Counted from the stretch's first letter, positions 8,583 to 20,597 are shown. The stretch is DNA of 64,000 nucleotides from JASHPR01 sp963808705 (GCA_963808705.1 CAWEHB010000016.1:868001-932000); one strand, 5' to 3'. Program-made: numbers and translations. Notes: generated by a model not told the origin, from the letters alone.

Positions 8583-10634
8583 GTGAGCGAGCAGCAGCCA
8601 GACATCGCCGGCCTGCGGCAGGGCCTGGACGAGGTGGACAGCGGGATCGTGCGCCTCATCGCGGAGCGCCGCGGGCTCATCGAGGCCATCGCGAAGGTGA
8701 AGGAGCATTCCCCCGCGGCGATCCAGGATCCTGACCGGGAGCGGCGGGTGCTGGACGGGGTCGTGGCCGAGGCCGCGGCCCTGGGCGTGTCCGCCAGCCT
8801 GGTACGCACGATCTTCCGCGAGCTGATCAGCGACTCGGTGGCGCAGCAGGCCCGGCACCTGAACGGGGACGGCGGCGGGCGGGCCCGGGTCGCGTTCCAG
8901 GGCGCCGCGCACGCCTACAGCGATGCCGCTGCGCGGAAGTACCTGGCCGGCCGCGGGCTCGAGGGTGACCTGACCGGCTACCGCACGTTCCGCGAGGCGG
9001 CCGACGCGCTGCTGGCGGGCGACGCCGATCTCGCGGTGCTGCCGATCGAGAACACCACCGCCGGGAGCATCAACGAGGTCTACGCCCTGCTGCGCTCGCA
9101 CGAGCTGTTCATCGTGGGCGAGGAGACCTGGAAGGTCGACCACTGCCTGGCCGCCGCCGCGGACGTCCCGCTCTCCGCCCTCAGCCGGATCCTGTCGCAT
9201 CCGCAGGGCCTCGAGCAGTGCGCGCGATTCCTGCAGTCCCTGCCGAACGCCGTCCCGACCACCTACTTCGATACCGCGGGCGCCATGCAGGCCGTGGCCG
9301 CGGCGGGCGATCCCACCGTGGCCGCGATCGCCTCACCGGAGGCTGCCGGCGCGTACGGGCTCGTCGTGCTGTGTCATGACATCGCGGACTCCCCGGACAA
9401 CTTCACCCGGTTCGTGGTCCTGTCCACCACGCCGGCCGCCGTCGACGTCCGGATCCCGTGCAAGACGAGCCTGATCCTGGTCACCCGGCACGAGGAGGGC
9501 GCCCTGCTGCGCTGCCTGGAGGTGCTGTCGGGCAGCGGCCACTCGATGACCAAGCTGGAGTCGCGGCCGCGCCCGGGCCGGCCGTGGGAGTACCTGTTCT
9601 TCCTGGATTTCGAGGGCAATGCCGCCGACCCCCGGACCGCGGTCGCCCTCGACGAGCTCCGGTCGGCGGCCCTCTACATCAAGGTCCTCGGCAGCTATCC
9701 GGCCAAGGTGCTGCGCCCGGAGGCCCGCCCGGGGGACCTGCCCGGCCCGCAGGCCGACGAGTCGCCGGCCGAGACGCTGGAGGCGGTCGCCGCGCTCGAG
9801 GTGCCCGCCGCCCGCCGATCCCGGCACTACAAGCTCGTCGACCGGGCCGCCCGCCAGGCCGACACGGTGATCCGCGTCGGCGACGTGCTCGTCGGCGGCG
9901 ACGGCTTCGTGGTCATGGCGGGGCCGTGCTCGGTCGAGAGCGCCGAGCAGATCGGCTCGTGCGCGAAATTCGTCCGGGATCACGGCGCGCACGTGCTGCG
10001 CGGCGGCGTGTTCAAGCCCCGGACCTCGCCGTACGCATTCCAGGGGCTCGGCTGGGACGGGCTGGACCTGCTGGTCGCGGCGGGACGCGAGAGCGGCCTC
10101 CCGGTAGTCACCGAGGTGATGGCCGTGGACCAGGTGCCGCGGATGGCGAAGGCGGCCGACATCCTCCAGGTCGGCACCCGCAACATGCAGAACTTCGACC
10201 TGCTGCGCGAACTCGGCAAGGTGGACCGGCCGGTGCTGCTCAAGCGCGGGCTGTCCAGCACCATCGAGGAATGGCTCGCGGCCGCCGAGTACGTGGTCGC
10301 GCAGGGCAATCAGCAGGTGATCCTCTGCGAGCGGGGCATCCGGACCTTCGAGAGCGCCACCCGGAACACCCTCGACCTGTCCGCGGTGGCCGTCATCCGC
10401 GAGCGATCGCACCTGCCGGTGATCGTGGACCCCAGCCACGGCACCGGGCAGCGCCGCTACGTCGCGCCGATGGCCTGGGCGGCGCGCGCCGCGGGCGCGC
10501 ACGGCCTGCTCATCGAGGTCCACCCGGACCCCGACCAGGCCCTGTCCGACGCCGACCAGAGCCTGTCCTTCGACCAGTTCGGCGCGCTGATGCGCCAGCT
10601 CGCCGCCGTCCCGGGCTCGCCGGCCGCCGGCTGA
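8583..10634 (+). CDS. Trifunctional chorismate mutase / prephenate dehydratase / DAHP synthase
   Basis: The 683-residue chain holds three enzymes of aromatic amino acid synthesis. Residues 5-92 form an AroQ-type chorismate mutase (LRQGLDEVDSGIVRLIAERR). Residues 100-290 form a prephenate dehydratase (RVAFQGAAHAYSDAA, PIENTTAGSINEVY and the catalytic TRF of NFTRFVV). Residues 295-370 form an ACT domain with EEGALLRCLEVL and the phenylalanine-binding ESRP. Residues 417-672 form a type I (TIGR01361-like) DAHP synthase (GGDGFVVMAGPCSVES, FKPRTSPYAFQG, VIVDPSHGTG). It would make DAHP at the pathway entry and convert chorismate to phenylpyruvate. The ACT domain predicts phenylalanine feedback, possibly onto both ends of the pathway (inference). 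The GTG at 8583 is preceded by AGGGGAA. CM-PDT and CM-DAHPS fusions are well known; a CM-PDT-DAHPS chain is unusual. Confidence 0.93.
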   Translation: MSEQQPDIAGLRQGLDEVDSGIVRLIAERRGLIEAIAKVKEHSPAAIQDPDRERRVLDGVVAEAAALGVSASLVRTIFRELISDSVAQQARHLNGDGGGRARVAFQGAAHAYSDAAARKYLAGRGLEGDLTGYRTFREAADALLAGDADLAVLPIENTTAGSINEVYALLRSHELFIVGEETWKVDHCLAAAADVPLSALSRILSHPQGLEQCARFLQSLPNAVPTTYFDTAGAMQAVAAAGDPTVAAIASPEAAGAYGLVVLCHDIADSPDNFTRFVVLSTTPAAVDVRIPCKTSLILVTRHEEGALLRCLEVLSGSGHSMTKLESRPRPGRPWEYLFFLDFEGNAADPRTAVALDELRSAALYIKVLGSYPAKVLRPEARPGDLPGPQADESPAETLEAVAALEVPAARRSRHYKLVDRAARQADTVIRVGDVLVGGDGFVVMAGPCSVESAEQIGSCAKFVRDHGAHVLRGGVFKPRTSPYAFQGLGWDGLDLLVAAGRESGLPVVTEVMAVDQVPRMAKAADILQVGTRNMQNFDLLRELGKVDRPVLLKRGLSSTIEEWLAAAEYVVAQGNQQVILCERGIRTFESATRNTLDLSAVAVIRERSHLPVIVDPSHGTGQRRYVAPMAWAARAAGAHGLLIEVHPDPDQALSDADQSLSFDQFGALMRQLAAVPGSPAAG

Positions 10635-10669
10635 GCCCGCCGCCGACCTGCCCGGCCGTGGCCGCCGGG

Positions 10670-13483
<2,814 letters not shown>

Positions 13484-13683
13484 CGTGTGGCCTCCAGCCC
13501 TGTTGCTCGTCCCTGGCCCCGCCGCCGTGCGTCCCGCCGCCCCGGTCCCGCCGCCTGGGTCCCGCCGCTACCGCATCTTCCCGCAGCCGCGGCTTCCCCG
13601 TTCCCCCGCCTCGAATCTCGGCCCGCCCGAATCCTGGCGCGGCCCGAACCCCGGGCGTGGCCCGCGGTACTCGCCGACGGCAA

Positions 13684-13743
13684 TATCTCGACATCAAGCT
13701 ACCTACGCCTAACCTAGCCCTGATTTATCTTGACGTCAAGCTA
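13684..13743 (-). promoter_or_regulatory. acnA promoter flanked by two palindromic operators
   Basis: On the minus strand a -35 TTGACG (13734-13739) and a -10 TAGGTT (13711-13716) are separated by 17 bases. The motif TATCTTGACGTCAAGCTA (13726-13743), with a perfect CTTGACGTCAAG core, covers the -35. A second copy TATCTCGACATCAAGCTA (13684-13701) lies just past the expected transcription start. The centres are 42 bp apart, four helical turns, a layout typical of repressor control. The regulator is not identifiable from the window. The rest of 13484-13850 shows no gene. Confidence 0.55.
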
Positions 13744-13850
13744 TCTGTGCCTCCCCGGCCGCGGACAAGCAGGCAGCGCGGGGGCGAGCGTACCGCCCCC
13801 GCGCTGCCGGGCTCAGGGTTCCGGGCTGCCGGGTCAGCAGCCTCCGGGGG

Positions 13851-15914
13851 TCAGAGCCTTCCGGTGATCAACGCCGCCATCTTCGGCGTGCCGATCCCGG
13901 TGGCCAGGTCGTATCCCCGGGTGGTCGGGAACAGGCCGTTGTTGTTGGTGGACTGGCCGATGCCGGTGATGTCGTGGAAGTACCGGCCCGGGTTGACGTT
14001 GTACAGCAGGTACAGCAGCGGGTTGATGTTGCCGCTGCGGTGCCCCTGGTAGCTGTCGCGGTCCGCGATGATCGCCGACCACAGCGGCGAGGACAGGCTG
14101 GTCCCGCCGATCTGGAACCAGCCGGGCACCGGCTCGCTCGCGCTGAAGGTCCCGCACACGCTGAACGGCGTGTTCTCGTTGCCGGTGCAGTACTCGGCGT
14201 AACCCGTGTACTCGTCGGCGTTGGCGGAGATGTCGGGATCCTCGCGGCACGGCGTGCCCACCTTGGCCAGCGCGCACTGGGTGGTGCCGTTGCCGTGGGT
14301 GGTGTAGGGGTTGTTGATCCCCGGGCCGCGCTGGTAGAACGGGCGCCCCCACCACTGGCTGGACCCGCCGCCGCCGGCGCCGGTCTCCGCGCACCAGAAG
14401 AAGCCGCCCTGGTTGTCGTTACCCGCGTTGGGCCCCTGGTTGCTGCACAGGTTGTTCACGTTCCACACCGTCTCCACGCCGCGGGGGTAGGCCGGGTGCG
14501 GCTTAGTCCCGGGGTTGAAGCTCGTCAGCGACGTGCCGCCGACGCTGGTCACCCAGGGCTGCGAGGGCGGGTCGAGGACGTTGACGATCGTGGTGCCGTC
14601 CGAGCGGATGCAGGAGAACGCGCCGGTGTCGCCCTCGGCGCCGAACATGCTCTGCCCCTGCGCGGCCATCTGCTCGAAGACCGTGTTCTCGGCCTGGACA
14701 TAGGCCCCGGTCACGTCGTTCTCGCACACCGACCAGCTCGAGCTGACCACGTCGGCCCGGTCGTCGTTGGCGATCGCGGTGTATTCGTCGAGCTCGGTCT
14801 GCCCGGTGAAGTCGTTCGGCGCGTTGTACACGATCAGGTGCCGGACGTCGGGCGCGATGGTCAGCTGCATCTGGATGTCGGCGTCGACCTCGATATCCCC
14901 GGCGTAGCCGTTGAAGTCGGGCGGGCAGGTGTCACCGGTCGGGCACTGCGGGTCCAGCGGGCCGCCGTCGATGAGGACGTTCTGCAGCGGCGGGCTGTAG
15001 TTGGGCCCGTAGAACTGGTGCGCCCAGGTGGCGATGTCGGACTCCTGGTAGGCCGAGAGCTCGAACACCGCCTCGTTGACGCCCTTGCCCTTGCCCCTCG
15101 GGCCGACCTGGGGAGCGTCGTAGATCGAGTTGGTCTGCGACGGCGTCAGGCCGCTGCAGCCAGGTCCGGCTCCGTACCCGTACGGGAAGCCGACGCCGTT
15201 GTTCACGAGGTTGAACAGCTGGGCGGTGGTCGGATAGGGCGTCTCGCAACTCGCCGACCCGCCAGACGACTTGCCGGCCGCCTTAGCGCCGACTGGGCGG
15301 GCGGTGTTGCTGATGCGAGCGACCATCGGGTGCTCGCGCACCGTGTTGGTGAGCCCGACCACGCCGAGCACGCCGGAGGCGAGCGACCGCGGCAGCTGCA
15401 CGGCCGTTGAGTTGGAGTAGTACGTGATGCCGTGCGAGTCCCGGTAGGTGCTGAGCGTGGTGCGGAACGCGCCGGACACCTGCTGGCTCGACCCGGTGGC
15501 GCGTACCAGGAACGGCGAGCCGGACTGCGTGACCCGCAGGCCGGCCCCGCGCAGGTAGCTGGCGACTGCGGACTGGGCCGCGGCGGTCGGCGCAAATCGC
15601 GCGTTGAACTGCCCCTTGGCCAGCCAGTGCTGGTAGTCCTTGCTGGCCGGAGTGTAGAGGTTGGCCAGCAGGGCGTTCATCTGAGCCTGGTGCTGGGCCG
15701 CCAGCACCACCTCGACCGACATCGCCGAACTGCGGAACAGCCCGGTCCGGGCGTCGCTGGTGGCCGGCACGCTGTCCTTCATGGCCACGAACTGCGGCGC
15801 AGAGGACGACGTCGCGGCTACGGCAGGCACGCTGAACGCGCCACCTAGCGCGATCATCGCCAGCCCCATGACGGAGATGGCGCCGGCCCGTATCGGGCGG
15901 CGGATCAGACCCAT
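13851..15914 (-). CDS. Secreted S53 (sedolisin/kumamolisin-type) peptidase with propeptide
   Basis: The 687-residue preproprotein has a signal peptide at about residues 1-34 (arginine-rich start, then AISVMGLAMIALGGAF). A pro-kumamolisin activation domain (QHQAQMNALLANLYTPAS, KDYQHWLAKGQFNARFAPT) extends to about residue 200, followed by the S53 catalytic domain. Catalytic Glu and Asp are four residues apart in GDIEVDADIQ (about residue 338), and the catalytic Ser lies in GGTSLSSPLWSA (about 608). Sedolisins are acid-active serine-carboxyl endopeptidases secreted as zymogens. The ATG at 15914 is preceded by AAGGAGG. The neighbouring genes do not suggest a shared pathway. Confidence 0.92.
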   Translation of the reverse strand: MGLIRRPIRAGAISVMGLAMIALGGAFSVPAVAATSSSAPQFVAMKDSVPATSDARTGLFRSSAMSVEVVLAAQHQAQMNALLANLYTPASKDYQHWLAKGQFNARFAPTAAAQSAVASYLRGAGLRVTQSGSPFLVRATGSSQQVSGAFRTTLSTYRDSHGITYYSNSTAVQLPRSLASGVLGVVGLTNTVREHPMVARISNTARPVGAKAAGKSSGGSASCETPYPTTAQLFNLVNNGVGFPYGYGAGPGCSGLTPSQTNSIYDAPQVGPRGKGKGVNEAVFELSAYQESDIATWAHQFYGPNYSPPLQNVLIDGGPLDPQCPTGDTCPPDFNGYAGDIEVDADIQMQLTIAPDVRHLIVYNAPNDFTGQTELDEYTAIANDDRADVVSSSWSVCENDVTGAYVQAENTVFEQMAAQGQSMFGAEGDTGAFSCIRSDGTTIVNVLDPPSQPWVTSVGGTSLTSFNPGTKPHPAYPRGVETVWNVNNLCSNQGPNAGNDNQGGFFWCAETGAGGGGSSQWWGRPFYQRGPGINNPYTTHGNGTTQCALAKVGTPCREDPDISANADEYTGYAEYCTGNENTPFSVCGTFSASEPVPGWFQIGGTSLSSPLWSAIIADRDSYQGHRSGNINPLLYLLYNVNPGRYFHDITGIGQSTNNNGLFPTTRGYDLATGIGTPKMAALITGRL

Positions 15915-16252
15915 GAAAGCCCTCCTTGACTACACGACGGTCCAGGCCGGGCCGGGTACCCCGGCAGAGGGCTGCTGCGGCCAGCGCGGCGCCGGGCTGA
16001 TAGCCCGCGGCCGCCCTGACACGGAATAGTTCCCCCAACCGGTCCCCCCGGCCAGATTCACCGCCCTCAGCCTGAAACCAGCTGATCATCGTGTCAAGAC
16101 CTGAAATCAGCTCGCAACGAATTCGTCATTAGAGAGGTGCGGCCGACGGCCGGTTCCGCCCGGCACGGCTCTGTCGCCATCTTGGGAGCTTATCCCGTAA
16201 ATAGTGACTTGTAGGCTGAATCCGGAATTACCGGCACGGTCCTGACCTGCGG

Positions 16253-16334
16253 CAGCGCGCTGTCTGTACGACAGCCGGATACTGTCCGTATCACAGCCGT
16301 ATACTATCTGTACCAATACCGAATACTGCCTGAA
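16253..16334. repeat. Four short direct repeats with an exact 22-bp period
   Basis: Related 16-base units begin at 16253, 16275, 16297 and 16319, for example CCGGATACTGTCCGTA, CCGTATACTATCTGTA and CCGAATACTGCCTGAA. They are AT-richer than the surroundings and placed two helical turns apart, in the divergent region between the S53 peptidase and fumarylacetoacetase. They resemble an operator array. The remainder of 15915-16727, apart from the repeats at 16474-16652, shows no supportable gene. Confidence 0.5.
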
Positions 16335-16473
16335 TTGCCGTAAAGGGCCGGGAGATGTCTCCGCCTGGCTTATTACGCGCGGCGGAAATAACGCGCGGCG
16401 GGGAAAAGTCGATAATACTATCCGGCATTTTCCGTAGAAACGCCGCGGGCGAGGTGAGAGGACCGTTTCCGGC

Positions 16474-16652
16474 CTGAGCGACCCCCGTCCCCCGGCCTGA
16501 GCGACTCCCGTCCCCCGGCCTGAGCGACCCCCGTTCCCTGGCCTGAGCGACCGCCGTCCCCGGGCTGAGCGACCGCCGTCCCCGGGCTGAGCGACCGCCG
16601 TCCCCGGGCTGAGCGACCGCCGTCCCCGGGCTGAGCGACCGCCGTCCCCGGG
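16474..16652. repeat. GC-rich tandem repeat (eight units of 22-23 bp)
   Basis: CTGAGCGACC starts at 16474, 16497, 16520 and 16543 (23-bp spacing), then at 16565, 16587, 16609 and 16631 (22-bp spacing). A partial ninth copy begins at 16653. The later units are identical (CTGAGCGACCGCCGTCCCCG plus GG), indicating recent expansion. The array ends about 75 bases before the fumarylacetoacetase start. Confidence 0.8.
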
Positions 16653-16727
16653 CTGATAACGTCGACGTCGCTTCGCCCCGGTCCCCGGAGCTCGCTGGGC
16701 CCGCGGGCCGCAACCGGAGGAGGACTC

Positions 16728-17972
16728 ATGGCTCGGACCCCTGCGGCGGACTGGCTCGGGATCGCAGCGAACCACCCGTTCGGGCTGCAGACGCTGCCGT
16801 ACGGTTCGTTCACCACCCGGGACCGGCCGACCGAGCCGAGAACCGGGGTGGCGGTCGGCGACCTGGTGCTCGACCTCACCGCCGCGACCGACCGGCTGTT
16901 CGCCGGCCGGGCGGACCTGTTCCGCAGCGGGCGGCTCGACGCGTTCCTCGATGCCGGGGACCTGGCCTGGGCCCAGATCCGCGCGGCGATCACCGAATGG
17001 CTGAGCGAGGACGAGTACCGCACGGCGCTCGAGGACCTGCTGGTGCCCGCCGCACAGGTGACGCTGCACCTGCCGTTCACGGTCGCCGATTACGTCGACT
17101 TCTACGCGTCCGAGTACCACGCCAGCAACGTCGGCCGGATATTCCGGCCGGGTGGCCAGGCGCTGACCCCCAACTGGCGGCACCTGCCGATCGGCTACCA
17201 CGGCCGGTCCGGGACGGTCATCGTGTCCGGTACCCCGGTGCGCCGTCCGTACGGCCAGTTCCGGCCGGACGGTGCCGCCGGGCCCGTGTTCGGGCCTTCG
17301 GCCAGGCTCGACTTCGAGGCCGAGCTCGGGTTCGTCGTCGGCGTCGAGAGCATCACGGGCGAGCCGGTTCCGGCCGGCCGGTTCACCGAGCACGTGTTCG
17401 GCGTGTGCCTGGTCAACGACTGGTCGGCCCGCGACATCCAGTCCTGGGAGTCCGTGCCGCTCGGCCCGTTCCTCGGCAAGTCGTTCAGCACCACGATCTC
17501 GCCCTGGGTGATCCCCCTCGCCGCCCTGGACCACGCCCGGGTCCGGCCGCCGTCACGCGACAGCGAACTGCTCCCCTACCTGGCCGAGTCGGACGACTGG
17601 GGCCTGGACATCGAGTTCCAGGTCAGCCTGAACGGCCACGTGATCTCCCGGCCGCCCTATGCCACCATGCACTGGAGCCCGGCGCAGATGCTGGCGCACA
17701 TGACGGTGAACGGGGCGTCGGTGCGCACCGGGGACCTGTACGCGTCCGGCACCGTTAGCGGCCCCGAACCGGGGCAGCGCGGCTGCCTGCTCGAACTGAC
17801 CTGGGGCGGCACCGAGCCGCTGACGCTGCCCGACGGGACCACCCGCGCCTGGCTCGAGGACAGCGACGAACTGGTCATCACCGCCACGGCGGCCGGGCCC
17901 GACGGGGCGCGCGTCGGCCTGGGCGAGGCCCGCGGCCAGATCATGCCTGCCCAGGACCCCATTGCCGGCTGA
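16728..17972 (+). CDS. fahA: Fumarylacetoacetase
   Basis: The 414-residue enzyme hydrolyses fumarylacetoacetate to fumarate and acetoacetate, the last step of the homogentisate (tyrosine/phenylalanine) degradation route. It has the FAH N-terminal domain (WLGIAANHPFGLQTLPYGSF), then the catalytic domain with DYVDFYASEYHASNVGRIFR, LPIGYHGRSGTVIVSG, DFEAELGFVVG and NDWSARDIQSWE, all typical metal- and substrate-binding segments. GGAGGAGG lies just upstream of the ATG. No other homogentisate-pathway gene is in the window. A GC-rich repeat follows the stop. Confidence 0.95.
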   Translation: MARTPAADWLGIAANHPFGLQTLPYGSFTTRDRPTEPRTGVAVGDLVLDLTAATDRLFAGRADLFRSGRLDAFLDAGDLAWAQIRAAITEWLSEDEYRTALEDLLVPAAQVTLHLPFTVADYVDFYASEYHASNVGRIFRPGGQALTPNWRHLPIGYHGRSGTVIVSGTPVRRPYGQFRPDGAAGPVFGPSARLDFEAELGFVVGVESITGEPVPAGRFTEHVFGVCLVNDWSARDIQSWESVPLGPFLGKSFSTTISPWVIPLAALDHARVRPPSRDSELLPYLAESDDWGLDIEFQVSLNGHVISRPPYATMHWSPAQMLAHMTVNGASVRTGDLYASGTVSGPEPGQRGCLLELTWGGTEPLTLPDGTTRAWLEDSDELVITATAAGPDGARVGLGEARGQIMPAQDPIAG

Positions 17973-17980
17973 CCGCGCGG

Positions 17981-18050
17981 CGGGGCGGCGCGCGTGGTCA
18001 GCGGCGGGGCGGCGCGCGTGGTCAGCGGCCGGGCGGCGCGGTCAGCGGCC
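17981..18050. repeat. Short 24-bp tandem repeat at a convergent gene end
   Basis: The unit GCGGGGCGGCGCGCGTGGTC (plus AGCG) starts at 17981 and 18005, with a third, decayed copy at about 18029. It overlaps the end of the copD-like gene that converges on fahA. Confidence 0.6.
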
Positions 18051-18965
18051 GGCCGGGTGCTGCTGGACGACCGCGGCGGGCCCGACCGGAGTGGCCGGCG
18101 GGGTCAGCGCGGTGAGCAGGGCGGTGACGGCCAGCACCGCGGCGAGCGCGGCGCACTCCAGACGGGTGGCGAGCGCCGGGCCGGCGCCGCGGTCGGGCCG
18201 GCGTCGCAGCCAGACCCGGCCGGCCACCGCCAGGCACCCGGCCACCGCGACCAGCGCCGCCTTCACGATCAGCACGCGGCCGTACGTGGTGGTCAGCAGC
18301 GAGTGCAGCGGCACCAGCACCAGGGCGGAGATCACGCCGGTGATCACCAGGAAGGCGAACAGCCAGGCCGCCGCGGCCGCGTACAACCGCACCAGGGCCC
18401 GCATCTCATCGGGGTAGTCCCGCCAGGCGATCGCTGCGCGCAGGACATACAGGAGCATCCCGGCCCACAGCACCGCGGGCAGCAGATGGCAGTAGGTGAT
18501 CAGGGCGCCGACGACCGGGACGATGCTCTCCGGGTGCGCCCGCAGCCCCTCGGCCACGATCACGGCCGACAGCGGCAGCACGCTCCAGCGCGGCTGCCGC
18601 AGCCGCAGCAGCGCCGCCGCGATCGCGAACGAGATCAACTCGACCCCGGCGATCGCGCCCGGCGTGGTGGACCCCAGGCGCGTCGCGTGGGCCAGCCCGG
18701 TCACCAGCCCCGCCCCGCTCAGCGCGATCAGCGCCAGCCATGCGCTCGCCGCCACCCCCAGCAGCGATCCGCGCAGCGCCCACGGGGTCGGCAGCGCGGC
18801 CGGGAAGGTGCCCTTGTACTGCCGGGCCAGCCCGCGGCCCGCCAGCCCGCCCAGGGCGATGGCCAGCCCGGCGAACAGCAGCCAGCGGGCCACGGCGGTC
18901 TCCCAGACCACGGGCATGGACAACCGGGCGGGCGCGCCGCCGGCCAGCAGGATCGTCACCGGCAC
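18042..18965 (-). CDS. CopD-domain integral membrane protein
   Basis: The 307-residue protein has about eight hydrophobic segments. The pattern of His and aromatic residues (ITYCHLLPAVLWAGMLLYVL, then LLTTTYGRVLIVKAALVAVA) is that of the CopD / copper-export domain family, which moves copper or supports cuproprotein loading. No CopC partner is adjacent. The GTG at 18965 follows a TACTGT hexamer by eight bases, so the transcript may be nearly leaderless. The C-terminus runs into the 24-bp repeat. Confidence 0.8.
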   Translation of the reverse strand: MPVTILLAGGAPARLSMPVVWETAVARWLLFAGLAIALGGLAGRGLARQYKGTFPAALPTPWALRGSLLGVAASAWLALIALSGAGLVTGLAHATRLGSTTPGAIAGVELISFAIAAALLRLRQPRWSVLPLSAVIVAEGLRAHPESIVPVVGALITYCHLLPAVLWAGMLLYVLRAAIAWRDYPDEMRALVRLYAAAAAWLFAFLVITGVISALVLVPLHSLLTTTYGRVLIVKAALVAVAGCLAVAGRVWLRRRPDRGAGPALATRLECAALAAVLAVTALLTALTPPATPVGPAAVVQQHPAGR

Positions 18966-19076
18966 GACACCCGACAGTAGCCGCCGCGCGGGCCAGCCGG
19001 CCTCACTTCACCGCCATGTGACCATGAGTTAGCTGTCGTGTTGCCCGCGGGAGACCTCGGGCTCCCGCCCGGCCGG

Positions 19077-20597
19077 TTACGGCGCGTCCTGCTCCACTGC
19101 GGCGGGCGCGAGCAGACCGCGCCGGACGTTCCGGGCGCCGATGGCCCAGAACGCGACCCCGAGCAGGACCATGACCCCGAACGCGCCGAGCGTCGCCCAC
19201 TCGAAGAATGCCCGGGACACGCCCCAGCTGGCCTCGACCGAGTAGGACTGGCCGAACAGCGCGTTGATGGCGCCCGGCCACAGCAGGGTCACGGCCGTGA
19301 TCACCACGAACGCCTCGGTGATGATGGCCGCCGCCCACGCGCCCGCCATGCCGCCCGGCACCCGGTACGGGCGCCGGGCGTCCGGGTACACCTGCCGCAG
19401 CCGCACCAGGGCCGGGAAGATGAAGAAGTAGCTGACCGCGGTCGTGGAGACGGTGAGCGACAGCATCACCGCGAAGAAGCTGGCCAGCTTGCCGCTGGTC
19501 ACCAGGAAGACGACCAGCACGAACGCCGACGAGACGACGCCGGAGGCGATGTTCACCGCGATCGGGGTGCCGAAGCTGGTGAAGCGGCCCATCCACTTCG
19601 GTCCCGCGCCGTCCAGGGAGGCGATGGCCTGGGTCCGGTCGGCGCCTTCCAGCCACACCGCGCCGCTGGCCAGCAGCGTCACGATCAGCAGGGCCCCGAA
19701 CAGCACGTTCAGCCCGTGCGAGTGGAACACCCCCGATACCGAGTGGTACGCGTCGACAAAGCCGCTCACGCTGGACAGCTCCGTCTTCGGGATCACCAAT
19801 ACGATCCCGATGATCACGAGGCCGTAGACAATGGCGCAGATGATGCCGGACCGCAGGATCATCTTCGGGACGTCGCGTTGCGGATTGCGCATTTCCTCGG
19901 CCGCGCCGTTGGCGAGTTCGAAGCCGACCCACAGGAACACCATCAGGCCGACCACGGTCAGGAACCCGTTCAGCGACGGCTTCAGGTCCGTGGCCGCGGA
20001 CGCCCCGGCCGGGCGCCCGTGCTGGACCAGGAACGCGATGAACAGGATCGTGAAGATGGCGACCACGGCGATCTTCACGAACGTGCCGATGTTCGGGCCC
20101 CACTTGCCGATGCGGAACGCCACGATCGCGATCGCGACCGTGACCCAGACGAAGGCCAGGCCCACGATGATCTCGGCCGCGGTGCCGAGCGGCTTGTGCA
20201 GGACCAGGGCGTCCAGGGTGGCGATCGTCGACGCGGTCAGCGTCCCGCCGATCCAGGTCGGGTTGGACAGCCAGTACAAGATGGCGGTCACCGAGCCGGC
20301 CAGCCGGCCGAACGCCATCCGCGCCCATTCGTACGGCCCGCCTTCGACCGGGAACGTGGAGCCCAGCTCGGCGGCGAGCATGCCGTACGGGATCAGGAAG
20401 ATCACCAGCGAGATCACCAGCCAGGTGACCGCCTGCGCGCCGGCCTGCGCCGAGGCGGCCACGGTGTCAAAGCCCAGGATCGCGCACGCGGTGAACAGCA
20501 CCAGGTCGAGCCGGCTCAGCACCTTTCTGAGCTTGGCCTTCTCCCGGGTCGCGGCCGCGGTCTCCAGCGATGAGGGAATAGCACCTGCTTCGGCCAT
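19077..20597 (-). CDS. APC-superfamily amino acid/polyamine permease
   Basis: The roughly 506-residue protein has about twelve transmembrane segments. LSRLDLVLFTACAILGFDTV and PYGMLAAELGSTFPVEGGPY, with the conserved glutamate-glycine-glycine before the second/third helix, are typical of the APC family. ANGAAEEMRNPQRDVPKMI is the conserved cytoplasmic loop. The substrate is unknown. The ATG at 20597 with GGGAG six bases upstream is preferred over a TTG at 20621. The gap 20598-20843 contains no supportable gene. Confidence 0.9.
   Translation of the reverse strand: MAEAGAIPSSLETAAATREKAKLRKVLSRLDLVLFTACAILGFDTVAASAQAGAQAVTWLVISLVIFLIPYGMLAAELGSTFPVEGGPYEWARMAFGRLAGSVTAILYWLSNPTWIGGTLTASTIATLDALVLHKPLGTAAEIIVGLAFVWVTVAIAIVAFRIGKWGPNIGTFVKIAVVAIFTILFIAFLVQHGRPAGASAATDLKPSLNGFLTVVGLMVFLWVGFELANGAAEEMRNPQRDVPKMILRSGIICAIVYGLVIIGIVLVIPKTELSSVSGFVDAYHSVSGVFHSHGLNVLFGALLIVTLLASGAVWLEGADRTQAIASLDGAGPKWMGRFTSFGTPIAVNIASGVVSSAFVLVVFLVTSGKLASFFAVMLSLTVSTTAVSYFFIFPALVRLRQVYPDARRPYRVPGGMAGAWAAAIITEAFVVITAVTLLWPGAINALFGQSYSVEASWGVSRAFFEWATLGAFGVMVLLGVAFWAIGARNVRRGLLAPAAVEQDAP

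Noticed and set aside
16107..16713. Minus-strand frames across the 22-bp repeats, encoding GDGGRSARGRRSL-type repeats
   Set aside because: The repetition follows from the 22-bp DNA period (66 bases = 22 codons); the frames have no ribosome site or domain and run into fahA antisense.
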